30,374 nt of DNA from positions 1 to 30,374 of the IMG/VR virus record IMGVR_UViG_3300044638_008662; one strand, written 5' to 3'. Numbering within the stretch: the stretch's first letter is position 1; every line of letters starts with the position of its first letter. Position numbers and translations under genes: made by a program. Origin of the DNA: a virus. Below are positions 16,370 to 24,320 of the stretch, in pieces. The notes below the pieces were generated by a model. The model ran no database searches. It had not been told where the DNA came from and saw only the letters and a list, made by a program, of their open reading frames with translations.

Positions 16370-18126
16370 TGAGTACTGAATTACCCATTGAATCAAAAGC
16401 ACTTTCGGTATTGGACAATTACGAAGGAGCTAACAATTATCTTTTGACTCTGAAAGCAAAGCTAGATAAAAATTCAAAGTTTTATCCAACAAGAAGTCAG
16501 GCCGAATACATTTTATTAAACCACGATAAGGTTCCTATGGTAGCCAAGAAGTGGGTGGTTCTTGACACTTACTTTGCCAACAAAATCGCTGATGAAAGAT
16601 TTTTGATGAATATCCCAGAAAAGATGTGGATTGAAAAGCTTTTAGCTGAGAAAGATAAAGCTTACCACATTTGGGGGAAATTCTTTGAAAACGATGAATT
16701 TTCGGACTTGTGGATTCCAAAAGCAGCAATTATTAAGGACAACAAAGTTGAGATTGCCGAGGTTGATTATTCAAAATATTCACATCGCCCCCCTCTTGAC
16801 CACCAAAAGACTGCCATTGAAGAATTGTTGAAAAACAAAAAATATATTCTTGCTGATGATATGGGCTTGGGCAAGACAACATCGACCATTATTGCATCGC
16901 TAGAAACAGGTGCAAAAAAGATTTTGATTATTTGTCCAGCTACTCTAAAAATCAACTGGCAAAGGGAATACCAACTATACAGCGATAAGACAAGTTATGT
17001 TTGTGAGGGAAAAAATTATTCTGAAGATGCTGAGATTGTTATAATAAACTATGATATCATCAAAAATTTTCACGATTCTAAAGACCCCAAGAATTCATTA
17101 ATGTTCAAATCAAAATTTGATTTGGTAATAATCGACGAGGCACACTATATTCAAAACGTTCAAGCACAGCGGACAAAGCTTATCAATGATTTGGTTAAAA
17201 ACATTGAAAGACTTTGGTTATTGACAGGAACTCCAATGACATCTCGTCCAATTAATTACTTCAACCTTTTGTCGTTGGTTGATTCTCCAGTTGCCAAAAA
17301 TTGGATGGCATATGTAATCAGATATTGTGCGGGTTACCAATTTAGGGTTGGTCCAAGAAAAGTTTGGAACGTAATGGGTGCTTCCAACTTGGAGGAATTA
17401 AGAGATAGAACGGGTGCAACTATTCTTCGAAGATTAAAAGAAGATGTGTTGGATTTACCAGAGAAAATCATTACCCCAGTATACCTTAGACTTCGCTCAA
17501 AAAACTACGAGGAACTAATGGGGGAATACTACAATTGGTATGAAAAAAACCCTGAAGAAAGTAAAAACCTGTCAATACAATTTTCCAAACTCGTACAAGT
17601 CCGTCAGTTAATTGCTGATGAAAAAACTCAGCACACAATCGAACTTGCTGAAAATATTATTGAACAAGGAAAGAAGGTAATTATTTTTTGCAATTTTACG
17701 AACTCTTTGGAGACCATCTACAACCATTTTGGCAAGGCAGCGGTTCGTTTGGATGGGTCAACTAGTAAAGCACTTAGACAAGAAGCTGTGGACAAATTCC
17801 AAGAAGATGAAAAGGTTAAAGTGTTTGTTGGTAATATTAAATCAGCTGGAACTGGAATTACATTAACTGCAGCAGAAGCTGTTATTATGAATGACCTATC
17901 ATTTCTTCCTTCGGACCACAGCCAAGCTGAAGACCGCGCATACAGGTATGGGCAAAAGAATAACGTCCTTGTTTATTACCCCATTTTTGACAACACAATT
18001 GAAGGTATCATATACGACATATTAAACATTAAAAAAAGAATTATAGCCACCGTTATGGGCGATGGAGCCCAAGACGAAACAAATATTGTAGAAGAAATTT
18101 TAAACAGTATTAATCGGAAAAAATAA
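16366..18126 (+). CDS. SNF2-family DNA-dependent ATPase/helicase
   Basis: The 586-residue protein has a variable N-terminus (1-140), then both RecA-like lobes. LDHQKTAIEELLKNKKYILA (about 144-163) is the Q-like motif; DDMGLGKTTST (164-174) is motif I with Walker A Lys170; VIIDEAHYIQN (254-264) is motif II (DEAH); LLTGTPM (285-291) is motif III. The C-terminal lobe has KKVIIFCNFTNSLETIY, VRLDGSTSKALRQEA, GNIKSAGTGITLTAAEAVIM and DHSQAEDRAYRYGQKN (motif VI, near residue 528). The Q-A-E-D-R-x-x-R-x-G-Q ending is diagnostic of SWI2/SNF2 proteins, including fork-remodelling types. T4-like phages use related UvsW ATPases for recombination and replication. Coupled with SET by an ATGA overlap; a second ATG follows at 16369. 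Likely a DNA translocase/remodeller. Confidence 0.93.
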   Translation: MMSTELPIESKALSVLDNYEGANNYLLTLKAKLDKNSKFYPTRSQAEYILLNHDKVPMVAKKWVVLDTYFANKIADERFLMNIPEKMWIEKLLAEKDKAYHIWGKFFENDEFSDLWIPKAAIIKDNKVEIAEVDYSKYSHRPPLDHQKTAIEELLKNKKYILADDMGLGKTTSTIIASLETGAKKILIICPATLKINWQREYQLYSDKTSYVCEGKNYSEDAEIVIINYDIIKNFHDSKDPKNSLMFKSKFDLVIIDEAHYIQNVQAQRTKLINDLVKNIERLWLLTGTPMTSRPINYFNLLSLVDSPVAKNWMAYVIRYCAGYQFRVGPRKVWNVMGASNLEELRDRTGATILRRLKEDVLDLPEKIITPVYLRLRSKNYEELMGEYYNWYEKNPEESKNLSIQFSKLVQVRQLIADEKTQHTIELAENIIEQGKKVIIFCNFTNSLETIYNHFGKAAVRLDGSTSKALRQEAVDKFQEDEKVKVFVGNIKSAGTGITLTAAEAVIMNDLSFLPSDHSQAEDRAYRYGQKNNVLVYYPIFDNTIEGIIYDILNIKKRIIATVMGDGAQDETNIVEEILNSINRKK

Positions 18127-18141
18127 TCGGTCGGTTTCTAT

Positions 18142-18148
18142 TATTTAT
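18142..18148 (+). promoter_or_regulatory. TATTTAT box upstream of the SOD-fusion gene
   Basis: Sense TTCTATTATTTATAGAAAAA on the plus strand, ending 17 bases before ATG 18166, in the 39-base gap after the SNF2 gene. The orientation follows the gene even though this gene is on the opposite strand to most of the other copies. Confidence 0.45.
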
Positions 18149-18165
18149 AGAAAAACAATTAGACC

Positions 18166-19692
18166 ATGCAACATTTACAAGAGCAAGTTAATAAAATACA
18201 AGAGCAAATAATCCACGAACAGAAAAAAGAACAAGTAAGAGAGCTTCTCCAGGAAGGAAAAAACATAGGAATAGAAAAACTCCCTTACAGTTACTCAGCC
18301 GTAAAGAGATTCATAGATTCAGAAACTATGAATGTTCACTACAACAAACACTACAAAGGTTATGTGGATAAGCTCAACGCCATGCTTAAAAAAAGAAAAG
18401 GCGACCACGACTTAGAAAAAATAATTAAAAACATCTCACGCTACCCAAAAGGGGTTAGGGACAACGCTGGTGGAGCATTCAACCATGCACTATTCTGGAA
18501 CATGCTTTCCCCCACCCAACAAAGACCAAGCAAAGAGCTCATCATTAAAATTAAAAAAGATTTTGGTTCTTATGAAAAGTTCAAAAAAAGTTTTGAAGAC
18601 GTGGCTCGTCAAAGATTTGGTTCCGGATGGGTATGGCTCGTTTTAACAAACAAAGGGACACTTAAAATTATGTCCACCCCCAACCAAGACAATCCACTTA
18701 TGAACATCATCGAAGGGGGGGGATACCCGATTCTCGGATTGGATTTATGGGAACACGCTTATTACCTCAAATACAAAAACAAAAGAGACGAGTACATCAA
18801 AAACTTTTGGACTGTTGTAAACTGGGAATTTGTTCAGAAAATGTATCAACTAAAAACAGAAACAAAACTCTTAGAATCCAAAGAAATGGGGGCTCTTTTG
18901 AAAGAAACAAAGATTGAATACTGTAGTAGAGCCGAAGTAGAATTTTTCAGAACGTTATTTAACGTGAACACTCAAGCAAGAAATCTTTACAAAAATACTA
19001 TCAATTCAGTACTTGAAAAAGTTTTTAAAGACAAGTATCACAATAAAAAAGAAAATGGTGAAATACCTGGAGTATATTATTTAGAAAAACCTGGACGAAG
19101 TGATATTAATTTTTTGAATACAAGTTACTCGGCTTTGTGTTTCATAATGCGTGATATCAATCAGCGTTTGGAATCTGATGAAGGTCAGGCATTAATAAAC
19201 TTTACTGAGAAAAGCCCCGGAGAACAAGTTGTGGAAATGAAAAGATTTGCAAACTTAATTGAGAAATTTGCTAAACCAATTTTTGATGTGAAAGAAAATG
19301 TTTTTCAAACTTTAATAAAAATTTTGGCAGAAAAAAAGAAAGTTGGTTCTAACAGAGAAAAGTCAGCACTAAAAACTTTAACCGAAGGTTTACCAAATGT
19401 TAAAGTTATTAACACTTCAGGTGCAGGTAAAAGTATTGATGCTGAAAAAAAGATTGATGCCCATTTGGTTATTGAAGGAAAAAAGAAAACGGCACAAATT
19501 AAAGGTTATGCTGAAATAATTGAACAAAACAACAAGTTCGTTGTAACTAAAACTGGAGAAGTAGCAAAATATAATGTCGATTTGATGGTTTTTGTTAGAG
19601 GAAAGCAAGTTGCTGTTTTTGAAAATAACGGTGAAATAGTTTTGGGTAATTATGTTTTCGATAAAAAATCATTGATTTACGATTTGAGATAA
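18166..19692 (+). CDS. Mn-type superoxide dismutase fused to a nuclease-like domain
   Basis: Three parts are seen in 508 residues. Residues 1-35 form a Gln/Glu-rich coiled coil. Residues about 38-226 are a complete Fe/Mn superoxide dismutase: LPYSYSAVKRF, then MNVHYNKHY with ligand His58, NAGGAFNHALFW with His107, and GLDLWEHAYY with Asp193 and His197. Gly-Gly before His107 and STPNQDNPLM with Gln174 are traits of Mn rather than Fe enzymes. Residues about 240-508 have no SOD relation; the end holds Glu398, KIDAHLVIEGKKK (Asp431) and TAQIKGYAE (Gln444-x-Lys446), the spacing of a PD-(D/E)XK nuclease core. SOD converts superoxide to peroxide and oxygen; normal enzymes are about 200 aa. Codon use appears richer in C-ending codons in the SOD half than the C-terminal half. 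A structural (virion) role is also possible, since the connector gene follows. Confidence 0.85.
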   Translation: MQHLQEQVNKIQEQIIHEQKKEQVRELLQEGKNIGIEKLPYSYSAVKRFIDSETMNVHYNKHYKGYVDKLNAMLKKRKGDHDLEKIIKNISRYPKGVRDNAGGAFNHALFWNMLSPTQQRPSKELIIKIKKDFGSYEKFKKSFEDVARQRFGSGWVWLVLTNKGTLKIMSTPNQDNPLMNIIEGGGYPILGLDLWEHAYYLKYKNKRDEYIKNFWTVVNWEFVQKMYQLKTETKLLESKEMGALLKETKIEYCSRAEVEFFRTLFNVNTQARNLYKNTINSVLEKVFKDKYHNKKENGEIPGVYYLEKPGRSDINFLNTSYSALCFIMRDINQRLESDEGQALINFTEKSPGEQVVEMKRFANLIEKFAKPIFDVKENVFQTLIKILAEKKKVGSNREKSALKTLTEGLPNVKVINTSGAGKSIDAEKKIDAHLVIEGKKKTAQIKGYAEIIEQNNKFVVTKTGEVAKYNVDLMVFVRGKQVAVFENNGEIVLGNYVFDKKSLIYDLR

Positions 19693-19698
19693 TCAAGG

Positions 19699-19705
19699 TA
19701 TTTAT
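19699..19705 (+). promoter_or_regulatory. TATTTAT box upstream of the connector gene
   Basis: Sense AAGGTATTTATTGATATGG; the box ends only 4 bases before ATG 19710, so if it is a -10 element the transcript would be leaderless. The close spacing here and at 24727 leaves open a role at the RNA level. Confidence 0.35.
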
Positions 19706-19709
19706 TGAT

Positions 19710-20828
19710 ATGGCAGTATTACCAGAACCCGAAAGAAGTAGAATTTATACTAGACTACGTCACCAATTAGGTGCGCCCTTGAGAGCCGTAGAATTGGAGG
19801 ACGATATGCTCGATTCCTTGATGGAGTTATCCATCCAAGATTACGAACAATATACACTAGATTGGCTTATCGAGTCAAATTGGGTTAACTTGGTTAACTT
19901 GAACATGAGTGAAAAATCTGTTGCAAGAGCTCTTACAACAAGAACATTTAATTTGGAGGACCAGTTCACATACGCTTATTCGAAGATAGTTGGTTTGCAA
20001 ACAACAGGCCCTTATGTTTTGAAGAAAGATTATTTTGTTTTAAGTGCCAATACACAATCATACGAAATTCCAGCTGGACGTGAAATCAACGAACTATTAT
20101 GGTTTTCTAACCAACCATTTCAAAATTTAGCCCTTTTTGGTACAACTGATTATGGATTTGGTGGTTTGGGATTGGGGGCGAACCAAGCAGGATATGCTCA
20201 AATAGGAAATGCTGGTTCATATTTTATGTTAAGTGGATTCGATTATTTACTTCGATTCCAAGAAGCCAATATCCTTAACAGAATATTGGGGGGTGCCTTG
20301 ACCTATAAAATTACTGGGCTTCCCGATGGAAAAAGATTAGTAACATTATACAATGCACCAGGCTCTAACTTTTCGTTCAGTAATTATTCCTCCTACACAG
20401 GTAAAGCTGTTTGGTATTGGTATTACGATGTTGACGGTGATAGTAGAGCAAAATGTTTAAAAGATAATCCAGATATAATTAAACTACCATCTGACGTACC
20501 CATTGAAGAACTTAGTTGGGAGGATTTAAACGTTCCAGCCCAACAATGGGTTAGAAAATGGTTTACCGCTTATGCTAAAGAAACTTTAGCAAGAGTAAGG
20601 GGTAAGTTCTCTGGTAACCTTAAAACTCCTGATTCTGAACTACAAATGGACTACCAGTCCTTACAAACTGAATCAAAAGATGAGAAGGTTAAATTGGAAG
20701 AGGAGCTTAAACTTCGTCTCGAAAGACTTCGTCCAGAAAAACAAATGGAAAAAGAAGCGCTGCTTGCTGAAAATTTGAACAAGCAAATGAAGTATAGAGC
20801 TATGCCCAGACAAATTTATGTAATATAG
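19710..20828 (+). CDS. Neck/head-tail connector protein (gp13-like)
   Basis: The 372-residue protein begins MAVLPEPERSRIYTRLRHQL, then GAPLRAVELEDDMLDSLMEL and SIQDYEQYTLDWLIESNW. An N-terminal helical region with 'L-G-x-P-x-x-x-V-E-L-x-D-x-x-x-D/S', followed by a Tyr-rich helix, is typical of gp13-type neck proteins that join the portal to the tail in T4-like phages (T4 gp13 is 309 aa). The middle is Gly/Phe/Tyr-rich and beta-like (residues about 130-215). The last 80 residues are a charged Lys/Glu coiled coil (LEEELKLRLERLRPEKQMEK). It begins 17 bases after the SOD-fusion stop and one base separates its stop from the next gene. The neck call is inference from the N-terminal pattern. Confidence 0.6.
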   Translation: MAVLPEPERSRIYTRLRHQLGAPLRAVELEDDMLDSLMELSIQDYEQYTLDWLIESNWVNLVNLNMSEKSVARALTTRTFNLEDQFTYAYSKIVGLQTTGPYVLKKDYFVLSANTQSYEIPAGREINELLWFSNQPFQNLALFGTTDYGFGGLGLGANQAGYAQIGNAGSYFMLSGFDYLLRFQEANILNRILGGALTYKITGLPDGKRLVTLYNAPGSNFSFSNYSSYTGKAVWYWYYDVDGDSRAKCLKDNPDIIKLPSDVPIEELSWEDLNVPAQQWVRKWFTAYAKETLARVRGKFSGNLKTPDSELQMDYQSLQTESKDEKVKLEEELKLRLERLRPEKQMEKEALLAENLNKQMKYRAMPRQIYVI

Positions 20829-20829
20829 A

Positions 20830-21165
20830 ATGGCTGTAATTAAAAATGCACCCTCACAAAGGGTTATTCACGGTAAATTAATTAACACCTCAGAAACTGC
20901 AGTGGTTTCGGAACCTTTTTACGAAACGCACGGTGAAGCATGTATCGTAATAAGGGGTGTGGAACATTCAAAAGTCCGTCTAGACAGTATCTCAACCGAC
21001 CACACAGTTATAAAGGCGATGACAAAAGTCCTAATAATTCCTGATGTTGGTAGAATCGATGAGGAATATGACGAACTTTTAATTGATAAAGGGGCTTGCG
21101 TAGAATTTAGATTCTGCGCAGGAGTTTGGTATATTATTTCCTCTGACGGACTTAAGATGTCCTAA
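20830..21165 (+). CDS. Small beta-rich virion protein, function unknown
   Basis: The 111-residue protein starts at ATG 20830, one base after the connector stop. It is beta-rich: RVIHGKLINTSETAVVSEPF, ACIVIRGVEHSKVRLDS, TKVLIIPDVGRIDEEYDELL and KGACVEFRFCAGVWYIISSD. The 'V-L-I-x-P-x-x-G-x-I-D-E-E-Y-D-E' and 'W-Y-I-I-S-S-D-G-L-K' runs resemble repeats I associate with phage fibre or decoration domains, but the family is not named here. It has three cysteines. The stop overlaps the stop of the converging HsdS-like gene by 14 bases. It probably belongs to the virion neck or capsid surface, given the connector neighbour. Confidence that it is a real gene is high; its role is open. Confidence 0.65.
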   Translation: MAVIKNAPSQRVIHGKLINTSETAVVSEPFYETHGEACIVIRGVEHSKVRLDSISTDHTVIKAMTKVLIIPDVGRIDEEYDELLIDKGACVEFRFCAGVWYIISSDGLKMS

Positions 21166-21439
21166 GAGGAATATTCTTTAAATCCTTTACACTAATACTT
21201 TTCAGACCAGTAGTTCCTTGAGCTAATTGAGCAAATACCCCATTGCTCGCCATAAACTCGAATAAGTAGTAAAGATAATCTGCCAGAACCAAATCTGGAC
21301 GAGTTACGCTTACTCCAATGTGCTCGGGAGAGTATTCACGAGTAGGTCGACCAACTTGGTTGGCATTACCACGACGAACAATCCAAAAGTCTGCTCCTGG
21401 GTTGTCAAGGCTCAGATTAACAATGTGTTTCAGTTTCAT
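21152..21439 (-). CDS. Standalone HsdS-like target-recognition-domain protein (95 aa)
   Basis: I start at ATG 21439, inside the last codons of the polymerase gene (23-base overlap, different frame), giving 95 residues; upstream codons are only the polymerase gene read in another frame. ADFWIVRRGNANQVGRPTRE precedes YSPEHIGVSVTRPDLVLADY and LYYLFEFMASNGVFAQLAQG, ending TTGLKSISVKDLKNIPL. The order 'G-x-x-x-x-V-G', 'L-x-x-x-Y-L-Y-Y-x-x-x', 'G-T-T-x-L-K-x-I-x-V-x-D-L-x-x-I-P-L' is that of the C-terminal part of a type I restriction specificity (HsdS) target recognition domain. Known HsdS proteins have two such domains of about 150 residues each plus linker helices; none is seen here and no hsdM/hsdR is nearby. 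It may bind DNA or interfere with host restriction; this is inference. The two stops converge with the plus-strand gene. Confidence 0.7.
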   Translation of the reverse strand: MKLKHIVNLSLDNPGADFWIVRRGNANQVGRPTREYSPEHIGVSVTRPDLVLADYLYYLFEFMASNGVFAQLAQGTTGLKSISVKDLKNIPLRTS

Positions 21440-24218
21440 GACTGTAAATATACGACTTCCAATCTTCTTCAGCCAAATCGTAGATATAATTTTCTGAAAT
21501 ACCTCGTTTTTCCCAATATCTAACCTCGCCATCAGAAAGCGTCATGACTTCTTCTAGCTCATCCTGGTCACCAGGGCCCATTGGATACCCGTTAATTAAT
21601 TCACATTGTGTATAAGTAAAAATACCCATTTCTTCTGGATTGTTTACAAGAAATTCTTTTCGAACATCATCCTTGAAGCATACCAAAAGCGGTTCAATAC
21701 GCTTATTAAAAGTCGCAATTGCACGAGCAACATTATAATCACCAGTCATGTCTGGGTTGTTTTCTAACTCATCATTGTCCAAAATGTAGCAATTTAAATT
21801 AATATAAGATGCAACATCTTGCAAAACTTCACCAGTTTTATCAAAATGCTTTTTTTTCTGTAACTCAGAATGTCTCTTCGCCGGAACTTTTTGAACGTCA
21901 CCATGTGAAGCTTTTTCACCATTATTCACATAAAGAATAACATCTCCCAAGTTAACATTCATCTTGTGTTGAATGGCGAGTTCCATATGAGCTTGCCTTG
22001 ACATCAGAGACCCCGCTTTTGTGGTCTGTGTGCAACGAACTTTGTAATCCTCAAGGGTTTGCTTAACTCGTGCTTTTTGAGCCACTAAAGCCAAAGGAAT
22101 CTGCTTATTGTAAATCTTTTCGATATACTCATAATAGTAATCAACAAACTCTTTACCCTTACCCTCCAAAAGCAACTTTATACCCTTGTCCAAGAACTTT
22201 TCAATATAACCAGGGAGCTTTTTAGATTTGATTGAATTACCTGTTAGTTTAATCTTACCCTTGTAATCCATAACCGCATAGTTTTTTCGAGCAAGGTTAA
22301 TACATGATGGCCATACACCATCTGTGTCAAGAGCCATTTCCCCCCTCATAAAAATATCGTTATACTCGGCAACATCAGCTTCAGCGCCTTCATAGACCTT
22401 ACCCTTTTTTACTTTCCAGTTAAGTCCACGACCAACATATTTTCTATCCTTTGCGCCATCGGCCAATGAAAAGTTTACACCGTCAGTATCCATTACAAGT
22501 GGAGTGTATCCACGGGCCATGAAAAACCTAATCATCTGACGCAGATACTGACGACCTGTACAGGTAATTTGTTCCCCCATATACATGTCTCCCCACGGAA
22601 AAACCTGAGGAGCTGACAACGCACCAAACATGGAGTTGATAAATATTTTAATCGGTAACTGCTTGTTTCCATAAGATTCGGACTTCTTTCGGTCAATCTC
22701 GTAATACTCCTCAGCAAGCTGCTTGTATTTGATACGAGCATCCCGGAAGTATTTAAGCATACCTTTCATAGCTCCGGTAACATCACAAGCAGGAAATACA
22801 TCATGTACAAGCTGGATGGACGGATACAGAGAAGAGAAGTCAAGTTTGAGAACATCCTTGGAATACCCCACCTTTAACAATCTAGACAATCCACCCACAA
22901 ATTCTGTTTTACCCTGACGTGCAGGAACAGCCAAGTTGTTCTTATAACTCCAGGCAAGCATAAGCATCTTCCAAAGAGTAGCAGTACCCATAGTCGATAC
23001 ACGCTCATAGGTGGTTGGAATCATCGAAGCTAGAAGAAAAGAAGCCTGGTTAAATTCCTTATCTACTTTTAAGGTTTCCTCCAAGTCATCCTGAAGATAT
23101 CGTTCAACAATATCGCTACCAGTAGTTAGGAGATATGTGTCAGGGAATTTCTTATCTAAATCCATAAAATCCCCCTTTTTGCGGTATTCACCATTTTTGA
23201 GGTTTAACCAATACTCATGATTATCGGTATACATTTTACCGATGTTCTCGTGACCGATGTAAACTCGGTCTTCTTCCTTAGCTCCAATAAACTCAGAAAT
23301 ATACTTAAGACCCGCACTCTTTATCGAAGAATTAATTGCTTGAGCTCTACGGACAGCGTGAATAATATCAATGTTATTGTATCCCCAAATAGTTGTTTGT
23401 TGAAATTCCTCAACCTCATTGGCAAGTTTCAACATATTCTTTCGCTGAGAAATAGAATGTTGGGGATGTAAGGACTTAACAATCTTTCTGATATCAACTT
23501 TGAGAATCTTACAACGCTCAAAAATCCAATACCAGTCAAAGTTTGCTGAATTATACCCCCCAATAATACTTGGCTTTAGCTCGTTGATAATATCGAAGAA
23601 CTCTCTTAATCCTCTCGCTTCGTCTTCCTCGTTAATACATTCAATAATTTTATTATAACCCTTGTTGCTTCTAATACCAATCATAAAGATTCTACCATCC
23701 TTTGGCTCAAGAGAGGTAGTCTCCAAGTCAAATACCAATCGGGTAACTTCATCATAATCCTCAAATCCTTTGAACAATCGTTTTTCCTTTGAAATAAAGT
23801 ACTGTTCGACGGGGGGGAGAATTAAAATTTTCTCTTTAAATTTTTCGCTCCAAGGGTCAGCACCACCTTCACGGAAAAATTGAATTAAACTGCGATAGCC
23901 CTTGAGAGATTTAACCATAAAGGTCAACCCTTTTTCCATTCGTGGGTCTCCATGAGTATCCAGTTTGGTTATTACAATTCCATGCTTGGTCATTGCTTCT
24001 TTCTGCAACCCTTTTGAGTTTTGATAAAAACCCATGTTATGCAGGTCTCCGACCCAGCAAAATGGAATAAAAGTATCTTTACGGATTTCTTTTCCCTTAC
24101 CAGGAATTTCTTTGATTTTGTAGATTGAATCCGACATATAGTCAAACTCACAAGCCACAATAAACTCCTCGGGGTCATTCCCCTCTAGGAAGGTTTTAAT
24201 GATTTCTGAATCAATCAT
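21417..24218 (-). CDS. DNA polymerase, family B (gp43-like)
   Basis: The 933-residue replicative polymerase has every expected motif. Exo I is VFDLETTSLEP (Asp164, Glu166); Exo II is GGYNSANFDWYW (Asp228); Exo III is YLQDDLEETL (Tyr374, Asp378). Polymerase motif A is LKLDFSSLYPSIQ (Asp460); motif B is LPIKIFINSMFGALS (Lys524, Asn528, Gly532); motif C is VMDTDGVNFS (Asp577, Asp579). Motif C reads DTDG rather than the usual DTDS. Both proofreading and synthesis should be active. The C-terminus does not show an obvious clamp-binding signature. It starts at ATG 24218 after a 70-base leader containing a hairpin and follows a promoter-like TTG-N20-TATATTTA. Its last codons overlap the HsdS-like gene, suggesting coupled translation. 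Lying among structural genes is unusual compared with T4. Confidence 0.97.
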   Translation of the reverse strand: MIDSEIIKTFLEGNDPEEFIVACEFDYMSDSIYKIKEIPGKGKEIRKDTFIPFCWVGDLHNMGFYQNSKGLQKEAMTKHGIVITKLDTHGDPRMEKGLTFMVKSLKGYRSLIQFFREGGADPWSEKFKEKILILPPVEQYFISKEKRLFKGFEDYDEVTRLVFDLETTSLEPKDGRIFMIGIRSNKGYNKIIECINEEDEARGLREFFDIINELKPSIIGGYNSANFDWYWIFERCKILKVDIRKIVKSLHPQHSISQRKNMLKLANEVEEFQQTTIWGYNNIDIIHAVRRAQAINSSIKSAGLKYISEFIGAKEEDRVYIGHENIGKMYTDNHEYWLNLKNGEYRKKGDFMDLDKKFPDTYLLTTGSDIVERYLQDDLEETLKVDKEFNQASFLLASMIPTTYERVSTMGTATLWKMLMLAWSYKNNLAVPARQGKTEFVGGLSRLLKVGYSKDVLKLDFSSLYPSIQLVHDVFPACDVTGAMKGMLKYFRDARIKYKQLAEEYYEIDRKKSESYGNKQLPIKIFINSMFGALSAPQVFPWGDMYMGEQITCTGRQYLRQMIRFFMARGYTPLVMDTDGVNFSLADGAKDRKYVGRGLNWKVKKGKVYEGAEADVAEYNDIFMRGEMALDTDGVWPSCINLARKNYAVMDYKGKIKLTGNSIKSKKLPGYIEKFLDKGIKLLLEGKGKEFVDYYYEYIEKIYNKQIPLALVAQKARVKQTLEDYKVRCTQTTKAGSLMSRQAHMELAIQHKMNVNLGDVILYVNNGEKASHGDVQKVPAKRHSELQKKKHFDKTGEVLQDVASYINLNCYILDNDELENNPDMTGDYNVARAIATFNKRIEPLLVCFKDDVRKEFLVNNPEEMGIFTYTQCELINGYPMGPGDQDELEEVMTLSDGEVRYWEKRGISENYIYDLAEEDWKSYIYSHETETHC

Positions 24219-24251
24219 ATTATTAAAGTTTTACCGAGCGACACATTAGCT

Positions 24252-24267
24252 TTCACCAAATGGTGAA
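24252..24267 (-). promoter_or_regulatory. Hairpin in the polymerase mRNA leader
   Basis: TTCACC, a 4-base loop, then GGTGAA form a perfect 6-bp stem 33 bases upstream of ATG 24218. There is no T-tract, so it is not a terminator. T4 gp43 represses its own translation through a leader hairpin; this could be a counterpart, but it is farther from the start codon. Alternatively it is an operator for a dimeric DNA-binding protein. Confidence 0.4.
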
Positions 24268-24289
24268 GTTTGTCTTTCTCATTCTTCAA

Positions 24290-24320
24290 TAAATATAATC
24301 AAGCAAAATCAATCGGTCAA
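24290..24320 (-). promoter_or_regulatory. Promoter-like sequence for the polymerase gene
   Basis: On the minus strand TTGACC begins at 24320 and a TATATTTA lies exactly 20 bases after the TTG (24297-24290). This resembles both a sigma70 promoter (TTGACC-17-TATATT) and the Bacteroidota -33/-7 form, with the same spacing as before the SET gene. The overlapping TATTTAT at 24289-24295 is one of the nine boxes, so either element could be the functional one. The rest of the 103-base gap holds the leader hairpin. Confidence 0.5.

Noticed and set aside
21440-21532. Longer HsdS-like protein starting at 21532
   Set aside because: The extra residues are the polymerase gene read out of frame; ATG 21439 fits the usual coupling overlap and the domain begins after it.
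24252-24267. Terminator upstream of the polymerase
   Set aside because: The hairpin has no following T-run on either strand and sits in the leader of the polymerase gene.
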